This document shows, piece after piece, positions 41,669 to 49,961 of a DNA stretch of 64,000 nucleotides. Made by a program: the position numbers and the translations under genes. The stretch is from CAZTPJ01 sp964614515 (lineage in GTDB: Bacteria > Planctomycetota > Phycisphaerae > Phycisphaerales > UBA1924): the NCBI GenBank assembly GCA_964614515.1, contig CAZTPJ010000012.1, positions 1 to 64,000 on the forward strand, given 5' to 3'. The notes under the pieces were generated by a model. The model had not been told where the DNA came from, searched no databases, and saw only the letters and a list, made by a program, of their open reading frames with translations. How positions within the stretch are numbered: position 1 is the stretch's first letter; each line of letters opens with the position of its first letter.

Positions 41669-42091
41669 ATGGCCGGAAGTTTCAACAGAGTATTTCTGAT
41701 GGGCAACCTCACACGCGATGTCGAACTGCGACACACACCCTCCAATCAGGCCGTGGCCCGCATCGGCATCGCCGTGAATCGCCGATACACAACCGCCGAG
41801 GGCGAAAAACGGGAAGAAGTGACCTTCGTCGACTGTGACGCATGGGGCAAGACGGCCGAAACGATGAGCAAGTATCTGACCAAGGGACGTCCGGTCTTCA
41901 TCGAAGGTCGCCTGAAACTCGACCAGTGGCAGGACAAGGAAGGCAACAAACAGTCGAAACTCAAGGTTGTCGTCGAAAACTTTCAGTTCGTCGACAGCAA
42001 GAGCGACGGTGGCGGTTCCTCCCGATCCTCCTCAACCGCCCCCGCCGACGACGCCGACCCCACCATCCAGGACGACGACATCCCGTTCTGA
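41669..42091 (+). CDS. ssb: Single-stranded DNA-binding protein
   Basis: SSB coats single-stranded DNA in replication and repair. The 140-residue product has the OB-fold start SFNRVFLMGNLTRDVELRHT, VARIGIAVNRRYTTAEGEKR, VTFVDCDAWGKTAETMSKYL and KGRPVFIEGRLKLDQWQDKE, then a short Ser/Ala/Asp linker and the acidic tip DDDIPF that binds partner proteins. It is complete and typical in length. It lies between rpsF and rplI. Confidence 0.95.
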   Translation: MAGSFNRVFLMGNLTRDVELRHTPSNQAVARIGIAVNRRYTTAEGEKREEVTFVDCDAWGKTAETMSKYLTKGRPVFIEGRLKLDQWQDKEGNKQSKLKVVVENFQFVDSKSDGGGSSRSSSTAPADDADPTIQDDDIPF

Positions 42092-42239
42092 TCCAGCGCA
42101 TCCACTCGCTGCTTCGCGATCTTCGCCTTCTTTGCGACCTTCGCGTTGAGTCTGCTCTGCGACCGGCGACCCGCCTACACTCCCGCCCCGCTGGGGCCTC
42201 GCGCGAGGCTCCTAACTTTCACGCGAAAGGACACCAATC

Positions 42240-42884
42240 ATGCCCAAGACCGCCAAACTGTTGCTCACCGAAAACGTCGATAACCTCGGCATTGTCGGGG
42301 ACATCGTCAGCGTCCGCCTCGGCTACGCCCGCAACTATCTCCTCCCGCGCGGCATGGCCACCCAGCCGTCGGATGAAGCCGTCGCCGCCGTCGCCGCCAA
42401 ACGCGCTGAGGCCGAAAAACAACTCGCCATCGTGCGCAAGCAGCGCGAGGAGATGGTCGAGAAACTCAACGGCCAGGAAGTCTCGCTCCAACGCTCCTGC
42501 AACGATCAGGGCATCCTCTACGGCGCGGTGACGCAGCAGGACATCGCCGACGCCCTCACGGCCGCAGGCTTCGCCGTCAAGGCCCGCGAAGTTCGCCTCG
42601 GCCAGACGATCAAGCGCATCGACGCCTACGACGTGCAGATCAAGTTCGACACCGACTTGTCCGCCATGGTCAAGGTCTGGGTCGTCGCGGATCGCACGAT
42701 CGAAGTCGAAGACGATCGCGAAGAGATGGACTTCGACAACGAAGGCAATCTCATCGAGAAGCCCAAAAAGGGCAAGGGCGACAGAGCACCGCGAGATGGC
42801 GATCAACAGGCCGCCGATGGCGATGCCCCGGCCGAGCGGCCCCGTCGCGCCAGAGGTGAAGGCCGAAAGTCGCGCGGCGAGTAG
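42240..42884 (+). CDS. rplI: 50S ribosomal protein L9
   Basis: L9 has an N-terminal rRNA-binding domain, long connecting helix and C-terminal domain. The product begins MPKTAKLLLTENVDNLGIVG and has DIVSVRLGYARNYLLPRGMA, the signature. The C-terminal domain includes ILYGAVTQQDIADALTAAGF and IKRIDAYDVQIKFDTDLSAM. At 214 residues it exceeds the usual 150 because of a charged tail (KKGKGDRAPRDGDQQAADGD and further Arg/Ala residues). It ends the plus-strand ribosomal block; the 148-base gap upstream holds no rpsR. Confidence 0.94.
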   Translation: MPKTAKLLLTENVDNLGIVGDIVSVRLGYARNYLLPRGMATQPSDEAVAAVAAKRAEAEKQLAIVRKQREEMVEKLNGQEVSLQRSCNDQGILYGAVTQQDIADALTAAGFAVKAREVRLGQTIKRIDAYDVQIKFDTDLSAMVKVWVVADRTIEVEDDREEMDFDNEGNLIEKPKKGKGDRAPRDGDQQAADGDAPAERPRRARGEGRKSRGE

Positions 42885-42898
42885 TCACGGGTTCCATC

Positions 42899-44830
42899 TC
42901 AAACAAGGCGCGAAAACCGTCGATTCGACGATGGGAAGTCCACGCCCATCGCGACGACATGCAACAGCCCCACCAACACACTCGCGGCCAGCAGTGCGCC
43001 ATCAACCCGCGCCGACGGCCACGAGCCATCCCATCGCACACAGGTCAGCACGCCCCCCGCCCCAACCAATCCAATCGCGAACCACTGATACAAGCGCAGG
43101 CCGCCGACAATCGGCGTCTGCGGCTCGCCGCGATACGACTCCTCAATAAATCGCACGAATCCCGCCAGCAACAAATACGCCCCCGCGACCATCGGCGCGG
43201 GTGCCTCCACCGCCCACAGACGCAGCATCAATCCCCCGACAACCACATGACCCACAATCGAATACAACGGCGTCGGATGCACGGGCACGTCGACAAGCCC
43301 CGCGATGCGGCACACGCGCGAACGCGGATGCCGGTATCGAATCCCGCGCGCTCCCGGTGCGCCGTGGCAGCAACCCTGCACCAGACATCGCAGCCGTCCG
43401 ATCGCCACAACCCACGGCGCGGCCACCGCCACCGCCCCCGCGTACACCCACACATCATGCCCCGCCACATGCGCGGTCACCAGCACCAGCGACACGCCGA
43501 CCACACTTCCGAAGTAGCCAAACGGCCGTAAAAGCGTCTTCGATCCCACCAGCCACTGCCCCCACAGCCCCGCGCCCACCAGCGAGGCCACCGCAAGACC
43601 CACAACCCCGCCGAGTCGCCCCTCACCGGCAACCACGCCGGCCATCGCGACGCCCACGCCCGCGGCCAACCCCGCGTAGATCCCGTGATTGATGATGCGA
43701 ACCGGTCCGATCCGCCACTCGCGCCACGAGTTCGCCACACTTTCGGCACGCGCGACCAGCCATCGCCACCACCACGGCGCGGTCGCGGACGTGATGAACA
43801 GCACAACGCCCGCGGGAACATCGACCACCGCGTGCATCCCCGTCGTCACGCACGACGCCATCACCGCCACGGCCCACGCGATGCACAACCCAACCCACAA
43901 CCGCGAACCGATCCAGCGTTCGCCCGCGCGTGTCGCCAGAAGCCACGCGGCCGCGCATGTCCAGAAGACATGAAACGATGGCCAGGCCGCACGCCCGTCA
44001 AGCCCCTCGATCCGCTCGAACATGAGCAGGTGTCCCAGCGGCGTCACAGGCTCAAACTCGCGCGGCGGCGCGATGAGTGGAACGGTGAGATACACGAATG
44101 TCCCGATGGCCGTGCCGACCAAACCCATCACGAAGAACCGCCGTAGTTCTCGCCTGCGCGTCGCGAACACCGTCGCCAGCGGCACGATGATGTACACGCT
44201 CGCGTAGATCGCCTCCGTCCATTCGATCACCGGCCACGCCCGCTCCGCAGTCAGGCGCACGTCGATCGCGCCAGGCACCGGAACATGCCCCACGGCATAG
44301 TACAACACGAGCCACGGCAGAAACACAAGCAGCGCCATCGACGCAATCTCCCGCACGCCCGGGCGAGCATCATCATCGGCCGGCATCATCAGCCACGGCT
44401 GCGTGCGCGATGCGCCGAATCGCCGCCGCAAGTCGTGTGCTTCATACCCGAGCACCAGCGCTGCGCAGCCGAGCGCCGCCATCGGCGTGACGATCCAGAA
44501 GCCTCCCGGCGAGCCTGCGATCATCGAAACGCCCGCGCACGCAAGCACGAACCCGATGTAGATCGGCTGCGAGACGACGCGATATGGCCCGCGCGTGACG
44601 AAACGCGGCGGAGGAAACGCATTCATCGGCAGCCCACCGCCATGCTTCCACAACGCCGCCATCGCCCACGCCATCAGCCCGAGGCCAGCGCCGGCCACGG
44701 CCGCGCCGACGCCCGGCCACGCCACGCGCGGCATCGCGATGAGTTCATCCAGTCGCCACGCCCACGCCGCCAGCATCAGCGGAATCGCCGCCATGAACAC
44801 CGCGCCATACGCCACACGCGCCAGCATCAC
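42899..44830 (-). CDS. Three-domain membrane fusion: isoprenylcysteine/phospholipid-methyltransferase-like, PAP2-like, Lgt-like
   Basis: The 643-residue polytopic protein joins three modules. Residues 1-150 carry RFVTRGPYRVVSQPIYIGFV (77-95), the signature of ICMT/PEMT-type membrane methyltransferases. Residues about 160-360 have AAWPSFHVFWT (281-291) and TTGMHAVVDVPAG (329-341), the His and His-Asp motifs of PAP2_3-type lipid phosphatases or inositol-phosphotransferases. Residues about 370-620 have GRLRCLVQGCCHG (478-490), VHPTPLYSI and FVRFIEESYRGE, like prolipoprotein diacylglyceryl transferase family proteins. All three act on lipids in the membrane, so a multistep lipid or lipoprotein modification is suggested. 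It starts within the stop codon of the gene upstream. Confidence 0.7.
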   Translation of the reverse strand: MMLARVAYGAVFMAAIPLMLAAWAWRLDELIAMPRVAWPGVGAAVAGAGLGLMAWAMAALWKHGGGLPMNAFPPPRFVTRGPYRVVSQPIYIGFVLACAGVSMIAGSPGGFWIVTPMAALGCAALVLGYEAHDLRRRFGASRTQPWLMMPADDDARPGVREIASMALLVFLPWLVLYYAVGHVPVPGAIDVRLTAERAWPVIEWTEAIYASVYIIVPLATVFATRRRELRRFFVMGLVGTAIGTFVYLTVPLIAPPREFEPVTPLGHLLMFERIEGLDGRAAWPSFHVFWTCAAAWLLATRAGERWIGSRLWVGLCIAWAVAVMASCVTTGMHAVVDVPAGVVLFITSATAPWWWRWLVARAESVANSWREWRIGPVRIINHGIYAGLAAGVGVAMAGVVAGEGRLGGVVGLAVASLVGAGLWGQWLVGSKTLLRPFGYFGSVVGVSLVLVTAHVAGHDVWVYAGAVAVAAPWVVAIGRLRCLVQGCCHGAPGARGIRYRHPRSRVCRIAGLVDVPVHPTPLYSIVGHVVVGGLMLRLWAVEAPAPMVAGAYLLLAGFVRFIEESYRGEPQTPIVGGLRLYQWFAIGLVGAGGVLTCVRWDGSWPSARVDGALLAASVLVGLLHVVAMGVDFPSSNRRFSRLV

Positions 44831-45612
44831 CCTCGCGTCCCTTCAAAGCGCACCGTTTCATGAATCGCCCACCCCCGCTGCACACGCCCATCACGCAGCG
44901 AGAGCGAGCCACGACTGAGCCGCTTATGTTCATGCGTGCGCAGCATCGCAACCGGCGCGATCCGCCCAAGCCCCGGCACACCGCACAACGCCGTCGAACC
45001 AATCGCCCCTTCGCGCAGCACGCCCACCGGTTCGAGATCCAGTCGATCGCCGTTCATCTGGATCGCGGCCCCATTAATCGTCGCGCCGGCGACATCATGA
45101 CCATCGCATATGACCACCTGCACCGGACACGACCCGATCCACTCAAGCCACACGACCCCGCCACTCGCACCGGCCGGATGAAAGCGTCCCCAATGAAGTT
45201 CGCGAATCGGCAGGAGCCACGGACGAAGCGTCATCGTCAAACGCTCGACGTATCCATCGCCGTGCAGCGTCTCGCCACCGATCGTCATCCTCGCCCGCGC
45301 CCGAGGCATCAGACAATCCCACTGCACCATCCCCTGATCCGACTCAAACAGCCGACGTGAGCATGATTCGCTCATGCTGCGCCATTGACCACGAAGCGAG
45401 AATCCGGTATGCGACCACACGGCCGTGTCACCCTCGTTCTCAGGCCCGCCAACGGGCAACATCGACGAGGCATCATCCACCCTTTCCAACGTCCGCGTCA
45501 ATCGATTCGACCACGTCAAGGCCGTTCCCAGACCCTCCAGCCTCGCCCAACTGACAATCGTGGCACGGCCGTCGTCGGTCATCAGATCCATGTACCACTT
45601 GGTCAGGCGCAT
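44827..45612 (-). CDS. Unknown protein, possibly AttH/CrtC-like beta-barrel
   Basis: The 261-residue product begins MRLTKWYMDLMTDDGRATIV. It is beta-rich with scattered tryptophans, and has ELHWGRFHPAGASGGVVWLE in the middle. This layout is reminiscent of the lipocalin-like AttH/hydroxyneurosporene-synthase family (KWYxDxxTDDG and WGR motifs), but similarity is faint. No signal peptide is seen. GGAG lies about 9 bases before the ATG at 45612. Its stop overlaps the start of the membrane fusion gene (ATGA), so the two form an operon and probably work on the same lipid-like substrate. Confidence 0.5.
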   Translation of the reverse strand: MRLTKWYMDLMTDDGRATIVSWARLEGLGTALTWSNRLTRTLERVDDASSMLPVGGPENEGDTAVWSHTGFSLRGQWRSMSESCSRRLFESDQGMVQWDCLMPRARARMTIGGETLHGDGYVERLTMTLRPWLLPIRELHWGRFHPAGASGGVVWLEWIGSCPVQVVICDGHDVAGATINGAAIQMNGDRLDLEPVGVLREGAIGSTALCGVPGLGRIAPVAMLRTHEHKRLSRGSLSLRDGRVQRGWAIHETVRFEGTRG

Positions 45613-45686
45613 GGTGAACTTCTCCGGCACACCAACCGCGACTCGGGTGGCTGAATCTGGCTGAACACGCGAGGGGTCACAGTGTT

Positions 45687-45715
45687 AGTATACACTAATA
45701 TACTGGCGAAGGCAA
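45687..45715 (-). promoter_or_regulatory. Promoter with overlapping operator-like inverted repeat
   Basis: On the minus strand TTGCCT and TATACT are 17 bases apart, about 75 bases upstream of the gene starting at 45612. A perfect inverted repeat AGTATA-N6-TATACT (45687-45704) covers the -10 box and spacer, the size expected for a dimeric repressor site. The tract is much richer in AT than its surroundings. No regulator gene is adjacent. Confidence 0.65.
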
Positions 45716-45770
45716 CCCTCAATCGGGGTTTGATTGTGCGCCGTGGCGTGATTGGTTGTGTTTTATCGGA

Positions 45771-45944
45771 CTACGAAGCCGCCGGGCGGCCCGCGCTCGA
45801 GGTCCGGCGCGACCGCGGACGTCGGCGACGCATTTCGATGGACGACCATGCATCCGGAGGCGCGCGACGCAGAACGCTGGCGAGGGCCAAGCCGCGACGA
45901 CCCATATCGTCGATCAGCGATGCGCTGAAGTCACGACTCGACAT
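45771..45944 (-). CDS. Possible small basic protein after rpiA
   Basis: A 57-codon frame begins with ATG overlapping the end of rpiA by 14 bases. The product begins MSSRDFSASLIDDMGRRGLA and ends in an Arg/Ser-rich stretch. Nothing is recognised, and no separate ribosome binding site is obvious, so it would rely on coupling to rpiA. It may be spurious. Confidence 0.25.
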   Translation of the reverse strand: MSSRDFSASLIDDMGRRGLALASVLRRAPPDAWSSIEMRRRRPRSRRTSSAGRPAAS

Positions 45945-46668
45945 CTTCCTCATCGTGTTCGCGCACGCGGCGTTCGATGCCGTTGGGCGTTTCGATGAGG
46001 AGTTCATCGGCCTCGGTGAGGAACAGGCCGTGGTCAATCACGCCGGGCAGGTCGTTGAGCGTCGACGCCAGGTCTTCAAGGTCCCAATCGCGGATGGACA
46101 CATCAATGATAAGGTTGCCATTGTCGGTGACAAACAACTCGCCATTGATGGTTCGACGCACGACGCCGTTGAGGCCGAGGTTGCGAATCTGCGCCCGCAC
46201 GGCCGACAATCCAAACGCAAGTACGGCGATGCCGAGCGTGTTCTTGGTTCCCAGTCGCGGGACGAGTTTGTCCTGCGTGACCATGTAGACGCAGCGGCTC
46301 GACGCCCACGCGACGATGCGCTCGCGGGTCATCGCCCCGCCCCCCCCTTTGAGGATGCGCAGTTGCGGGTCCACTTCATCCGCGCCGTCGAACAGATAGT
46401 CCACGTGTTCGACCATCTCAAAGTCGAGCAGCGGCAGGCCCTGGCTCATCGCGAGCGTCTGCGTCGCGTGGCTCGTCGGCACGCAGCGGATGTCGAGTTT
46501 TTCGTTCTTCACGCGCTCGCCCAGCGCGATGATGCTGCGGGAGGCCGTACGCCCCGTGCCCAGTCCCACGACCATCCCCGACTGGATCTCCGCGATGGCT
46601 GCCTCCGCAAGCGCGTCGGCGACGATTGGCTCATTCAAATCGAATCCCCTGTGCCAAGGTGAACGCAC
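45931..46668 (-). CDS. rpiA: Ribose-5-phosphate isomerase A
   Basis: RpiA interconverts ribose-5-P and ribulose-5-P in the pentose phosphate pathway. The product has MVVGLGTGRTASRSIIALGE, VDYLFDGADEVDPQLRILKG with the active-site Asp/Glu pair, KGGGGAMTRERIVAWAS, and KLVPRLGTKNTLGIAVL. Length is about 235-245 residues, as expected. The start is uncertain: the ATG at 46668 overlaps the dehydrogenase gene by 38 bases, while a TTG at 46638 would give an 8-base overlap and start closer to the family's usual N-terminus. Prs, which uses its product, lies some 6 kb away. Confidence 0.93.
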   Translation of the reverse strand: MRSPWHRGFDLNEPIVADALAEAAIAEIQSGMVVGLGTGRTASRSIIALGERVKNEKLDIRCVPTSHATQTLAMSQGLPLLDFEMVEHVDYLFDGADEVDPQLRILKGGGGAMTRERIVAWASSRCVYMVTQDKLVPRLGTKNTLGIAVLAFGLSAVRAQIRNLGLNGVVRRTINGELFVTDNGNLIIDVSIRDWDLEDLASTLNDLPGVIDHGLFLTEADELLIETPNGIERRVREHDEEDVES

Positions 46669-48139
46669 CCGATGCGTTGATGGTCGCTGTCTGACGCCGC
46701 ATGTACCACTTCCATGAATCCGATCCCGATTCGCGACCGCCCCCGGTGTCCTTCTCGCCTCCGAACGCCCCGCCGATCTCCGCGCCGCTCGTCCCGAGGT
46801 TCACATACGCTAGGCCGCAATCGCTCCCCGCGGCGGATACGAACCGCTCCGCGCTGCGCACCGACCCGGTGAAGATGGATGAACTCAGACCCTGGTCCAC
46901 GTTGTTATTCAACTCGATCGCCTCATCGAGCGTCCGATAGGTAAAGACATACAAGATCGGCGCGAACGTCTCTTCGAACGCAATGGGCAACATGTTCGAC
47001 GCCGGCGCACGAATGATCGTCGGCTGCACATAATGCCCCCGCAGCCCGCCCGGCGCCACGCGCGAACCGCCCACAATCACCTCCCCACCCTGCGACCGCG
47101 CCGCGACCACCGCGCGGTCAAACCCCTCCACCGCGCTCGCCGAAATCAACGGCCCAACCAGCGTCCCCTCCGCCAATGGATCGCCGATCGTCACCTGCTG
47201 ATACGCCGACGCAAGGCGACGCACGAACTCATCCGCAATCGACTCATGCACGATCAGTCGTCGCGTCGTCGTGCAGCGCTGCCCGGCCGTGCCCACCGCG
47301 CCGAACAACACGCCCTTGAGGGCCAGATCAAAATCCGCATCGGCCTCAACGATCACGGCATTGTTTCCGCCGAGTTCGAGCAGGCAACGCCCAAGCCGCC
47401 CGGCGACCACCTGCCCCACATGCCGACCCATGCGGCACGATCCCGTCGCGGAAATCAAGCGCATTCGTCGATCCGCGATCAATCGCTCGCCCACGACATC
47501 ATCGCGACCGATCACGAGATTGAACACATCCTTGTGCCCCATCGCCTCCGCCACGCCCGCGCAGATTCGATTTGTCGCAATGGCCGTCAGCGGCGCGACA
47601 AGACTCGGCTTCCAGACCACGGTGTCACCGCATACGGCCGCGAGCATCGCGTTCCATCCCCACACCGCGTTGGGAAAGTTGAACGCGGTGATGACGCCGA
47701 TGGGGCCGAGCGGATGCCACTGTTCCATCATGCGATGCTCGGGGCGTTCGCTGGGCATTGTCAGGCCGTACAACTGCCGCGAGAGCCCCACGGCGAAGTC
47801 GGCGATGTCGATGGTCTCCTGGACTTCACCCAAGCCTTCTGATCTGATCTTGCCGACTTCGAGCGACACGAGCGCGCCGAGGGCCTCTTTGTGCCGCCGG
47901 AGTTCATCGCCGATCGCCCGCACAACCTGCCCGCGCATGGGCGCGGGGACGAGTTGCCACCGCGCGAACGCGGCCGTGGCCCGCTCGGCCGTGTGTTCGT
48001 ATGACTCGGCATCGTCCAACCGCACCCGCGCGAGCGTTTCCAGCGTCGCGGGGCAGCGCACTTCAACGGCGTCACCGCCGCCGCCGCTCACGCGCGGATC
48101 ATCAAGCACGCCCGCCGCCTGGAGTATCGCTCGCCTCAT
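46631..48139 (-). CDS. ALDH7-type aldehyde dehydrogenase
   Basis: The 502-residue NAD-dependent dehydrogenase shows PLGPIGVITAFNFPNAVWGW, LLELGGNNAVIVEADADFDL with the general-base Glu, FGAVGTAGQRCTTTRRLIVH with the catalytic Cys, and the family-specific end NLGTSGAEIGGAFGGEKDTG followed by GGRESGSDSWKWYMRR. This ending and GTAGQRCTTTRRL are marks of the ALDH7/antiquitin group, which oxidises alpha-aminoadipic semialdehyde in lysine catabolism. The substrate is inferred from the family only. It is upstream of rpiA, with overlapping ends. Confidence 0.88.
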   Translation of the reverse strand: MRRAILQAAGVLDDPRVSGGGGDAVEVRCPATLETLARVRLDDAESYEHTAERATAAFARWQLVPAPMRGQVVRAIGDELRRHKEALGALVSLEVGKIRSEGLGEVQETIDIADFAVGLSRQLYGLTMPSERPEHRMMEQWHPLGPIGVITAFNFPNAVWGWNAMLAAVCGDTVVWKPSLVAPLTAIATNRICAGVAEAMGHKDVFNLVIGRDDVVGERLIADRRMRLISATGSCRMGRHVGQVVAGRLGRCLLELGGNNAVIVEADADFDLALKGVLFGAVGTAGQRCTTTRRLIVHESIADEFVRRLASAYQQVTIGDPLAEGTLVGPLISASAVEGFDRAVVAARSQGGEVIVGGSRVAPGGLRGHYVQPTIIRAPASNMLPIAFEETFAPILYVFTYRTLDEAIELNNNVDQGLSSSIFTGSVRSAERFVSAAGSDCGLAYVNLGTSGAEIGGAFGGEKDTGGGRESGSDSWKWYMRRQTATINASGAFTLAQGIRFE

Positions 48140-48161
48140 GCGTGGGCAACTGTAGCGCGGA

Positions 48162-48285
48162 TTCCCGTGCCATCGAAGTCCAGCGCACCATTCCCCGTGC
48201 CACCGAAGTCCGGCGGAGCATGTTCAATCCCCACTCACGCCGTGGCCTGGCATGCCCATGGCCCGGACTTCGGTGCTCCTCGCAC
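48162..48285. repeat. Repeats carrying GAAGTCC arms in the divergent ALDH-rdgB gap
   Basis: Two direct copies of CCCGTGCC-A-(T/C)CGAAGTCC (48164-48181 and 48194-48211) are followed by a reverse arm at 48262-48274, giving a 13-bp inverted repeat with the second copy (48201-48213). Related CTTCGG half-sites occur at 8380-8402. No gene fits in 48140-48309. Confidence 0.7.
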
Positions 48286-48309
48286 ATCTGGCGCCGCAAT
48301 GATCTCTCC

Positions 48310-49095
48310 ATGCCCACCATCCTCCTCGCCACCGCCAACCCGCACAAGGTCACCGAACTTCGCGCGATCCTCGCACACGCCCCGGCCACGTTCCTTTCCC
48401 TCGCCGACTTGCCCACCCCCACCGCCGAACCCGAAGAAACCGGCGACACCTTCGAAGCCAACGCCACCATCAAAGCCCTGTCATACGCCGACCAGACCGG
48501 CCACCTCTGCCTCGCCGATGACTCCGGCCTCGAAGTCGATGCGCTCGGCGGCAGGCCGGGCGTCATCAGTTCACATTACTGCACCGACGGCCGGGATGTC
48601 GGCATGACGCGCGAGCAGCGCGACACGGCCAACAACGAACGCCTGCTCCGCGAACTCGCGGGCGTGCCGCTTGAACGCCGCACAGCGCGATTCGTGTGCG
48701 TGATGGTGCTGGCGATGCCGGCGAGTCGCCTCGGCGCGAGTCAAGGGGACGACTTGGGCGTGCAGGATCCGAAGACACGCGCCTCGGAGAGGCGAGGTAC
48801 CCAGGAACCCGCCACGGAGTGGCGAGGTACCCATGAGACACCCGCCACGGAGTGGCGAGCCACCCAGCGGCCGCGCATTCTCGCCATCACGCGCGGCGCG
48901 TTTGAAGGTCGCATCGGCCTTACCGGAGATGTGCCGCGCGGGCACGGCGGCTTCGGCTATGACCCGCTCCTGCTCGTGCCGCCTGACTACACGCGCACCA
49001 GCGCGGAACTCTCGCCAGAAGAAAAGAACACGCGCAGCCACCGCGGCGCCGCCGCCCGCGCCATGGCCGACGCGCTTCGCAACCTCAACATCTGA
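48310..49095 (+). CDS. rdgB: XTP/dITP diphosphatase with a repeat-derived insertion
   Basis: RdgB (HAM1 family) removes non-canonical purine nucleoside triphosphates. The N-terminal part has TILLATANPHKVTELRAILA, CLADDSGLEVDALGGRPGVI and YADQTG; the C-terminal part has GGFGYDPLLLVPPDYTRTSA, LSPEEKNTRSHRGAAA. The 261-residue length exceeds the usual 195-205 because about 45 residues (roughly 145-188) sit between the strands ending VCVMVLAMPAS and starting ILAITRGAFEG. In the E. coli enzyme this is a surface loop. The insert is the translation of three palindromic repeat units (ATEWRGT-type). All catalytic motifs are intact, so the enzyme is probably active. Confidence 0.92.
   Translation: MPTILLATANPHKVTELRAILAHAPATFLSLADLPTPTAEPEETGDTFEANATIKALSYADQTGHLCLADDSGLEVDALGGRPGVISSHYCTDGRDVGMTREQRDTANNERLLRELAGVPLERRTARFVCVMVLAMPASRLGASQGDDLGVQDPKTRASERRGTQEPATEWRGTHETPATEWRATQRPRILAITRGAFEGRIGLTGDVPRGHGGFGYDPLLLVPPDYTRTSAELSPEEKNTRSHRGAAARAMADALRNLNI
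48781..48875 (+). repeat. Three palindromic units inserted in-frame in rdgB
   Basis: Units begin near 48781, 48807 and 48839. Cores are CGCCTC-GGA-GAGGCG, then CGCCAC-GGA-GTGGCG twice, each followed by AGGTACCCA or AGCCACCCA. The change A to T in the left stem of the first unit is matched by T to A in the right stem, keeping the pairing. The third unit is 31/34 identical to the segment in nuoL. Confidence 0.9.
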
Positions 49096-49204
49096 CGACA
49101 CCGTGCCCCGACTACGTTCCAGAACGACGTACGTGTGCAGCACTTCCAACTAGACGCACTTGCACCCGGCGGACGCTCTCCCTGCCCGGAGGGCGCGATC
49201 GTTG

Positions 49205-49224
49205 CCAGGGGCTTCAGCCCCTGG
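49205..49224. repeat. TTCA-apex hairpin between rdgB and the pseudouridine synthase gene
   Basis: CCAGGGGC-TTCA-GCCCCTGG is a perfect 8-bp stem in the convergent gap 49096-49272, flanked by two GCCC-GGA-GGGC mini-palindromes near 49187 and 49249. It could act as a bidirectional stop signal. Confidence 0.7.
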
Positions 49225-49272
49225 TTGGCCTCTTCTTGTAGATTCCCGCCCGGAGGGCGGACGAACGTCCAC

Positions 49273-49896
49273 TCAGAACGGCACAGCACTCTCAAACTTC
49301 ACTCGCCCCTCGCCTTGCGGTGATGTGAACTCCAACTCGCTCGCATGGAGCATCAACCTCTCCCCCCCCTTCCCATACAGCACATCCCCCACGATCGCGT
49401 GCCCCAGCCCCAGCGCTGCATGAACACGAATCTGATGCGTCCGCCCCGTCACCGGCGCAAACCGCACGCGCGTCCGATCCACCTCGCGCGACATCACACG
49501 CCACCGCGTCGCCGCCTCGCGCCCATGCACCGGATCATGGATCTGATACGGGCGGTTCGTGACATCCGGGCGGATCGGCATGTCGATCACCCCCGCATCG
49601 CCGTACACGTCGCCCTCCACCAGCGCCACATACGCCTTGTCCACGCGCCGATGCTCAAACTCCGCCGACAGAAACCGCTGCGCCCCTTCATCCAGCGCGA
49701 CCACCATCAGGCCCGATGTCTCCATGTCCAGCCGATGCACAATGATCGGACCCGTCGCCCAGTCGAACATGCCCCGCGCCCGCAACGCCACGCAATCCGT
49801 CTTCTCCGGCCCCTTTCCCGGCACCGACAGCATCCCCGCGGGCTTCTCCAGCACCGCGAAACGCCGTGACACATGCACCACACGCACATCTTCCAT
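49273..49896 (-). CDS. RluA family pseudouridine synthase
   Basis: The 207-residue enzyme isomerises uridine in rRNA or tRNA. It has FAVLEKPAGMLSVPGKG, the catalytic VHRLDMETSGLMVVALDEGA with its Asp at about residue 58, AYVALVEGDV, and the family end GRTHQIRVHAALGLGHAIVG followed by DVLYG. It lacks an S4 domain and is shorter than RluC/RluD, as in RluA and TruC-type members; the RNA target is unknown. It is divergent from the lipoprotein gene at 49962, sharing a 65-base upstream region. Confidence 0.88.
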   Translation of the reverse strand: MEDVRVVHVSRRFAVLEKPAGMLSVPGKGPEKTDCVALRARGMFDWATGPIIVHRLDMETSGLMVVALDEGAQRFLSAEFEHRRVDKAYVALVEGDVYGDAGVIDMPIRPDVTNRPYQIHDPVHGREAATRWRVMSREVDRTRVRFAPVTGRTHQIRVHAALGLGHAIVGDVLYGKGGERLMLHASELEFTSPQGEGRVKFESAVPF

Positions 49897-49961
49897 GCCC
49901 GCCAGCGTATCGCCCTACCCTTGACCGGTCGCGGCCAGCCCCCGCGCACAAGGAGCCCCAG

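Noticed and set aside
48001..48309. N-terminal extension of rdgB by 103 codons
   Set aside because: The extension translates the opposite-strand dehydrogenase start and repeats; the family N-terminus begins exactly at ATG 48310.
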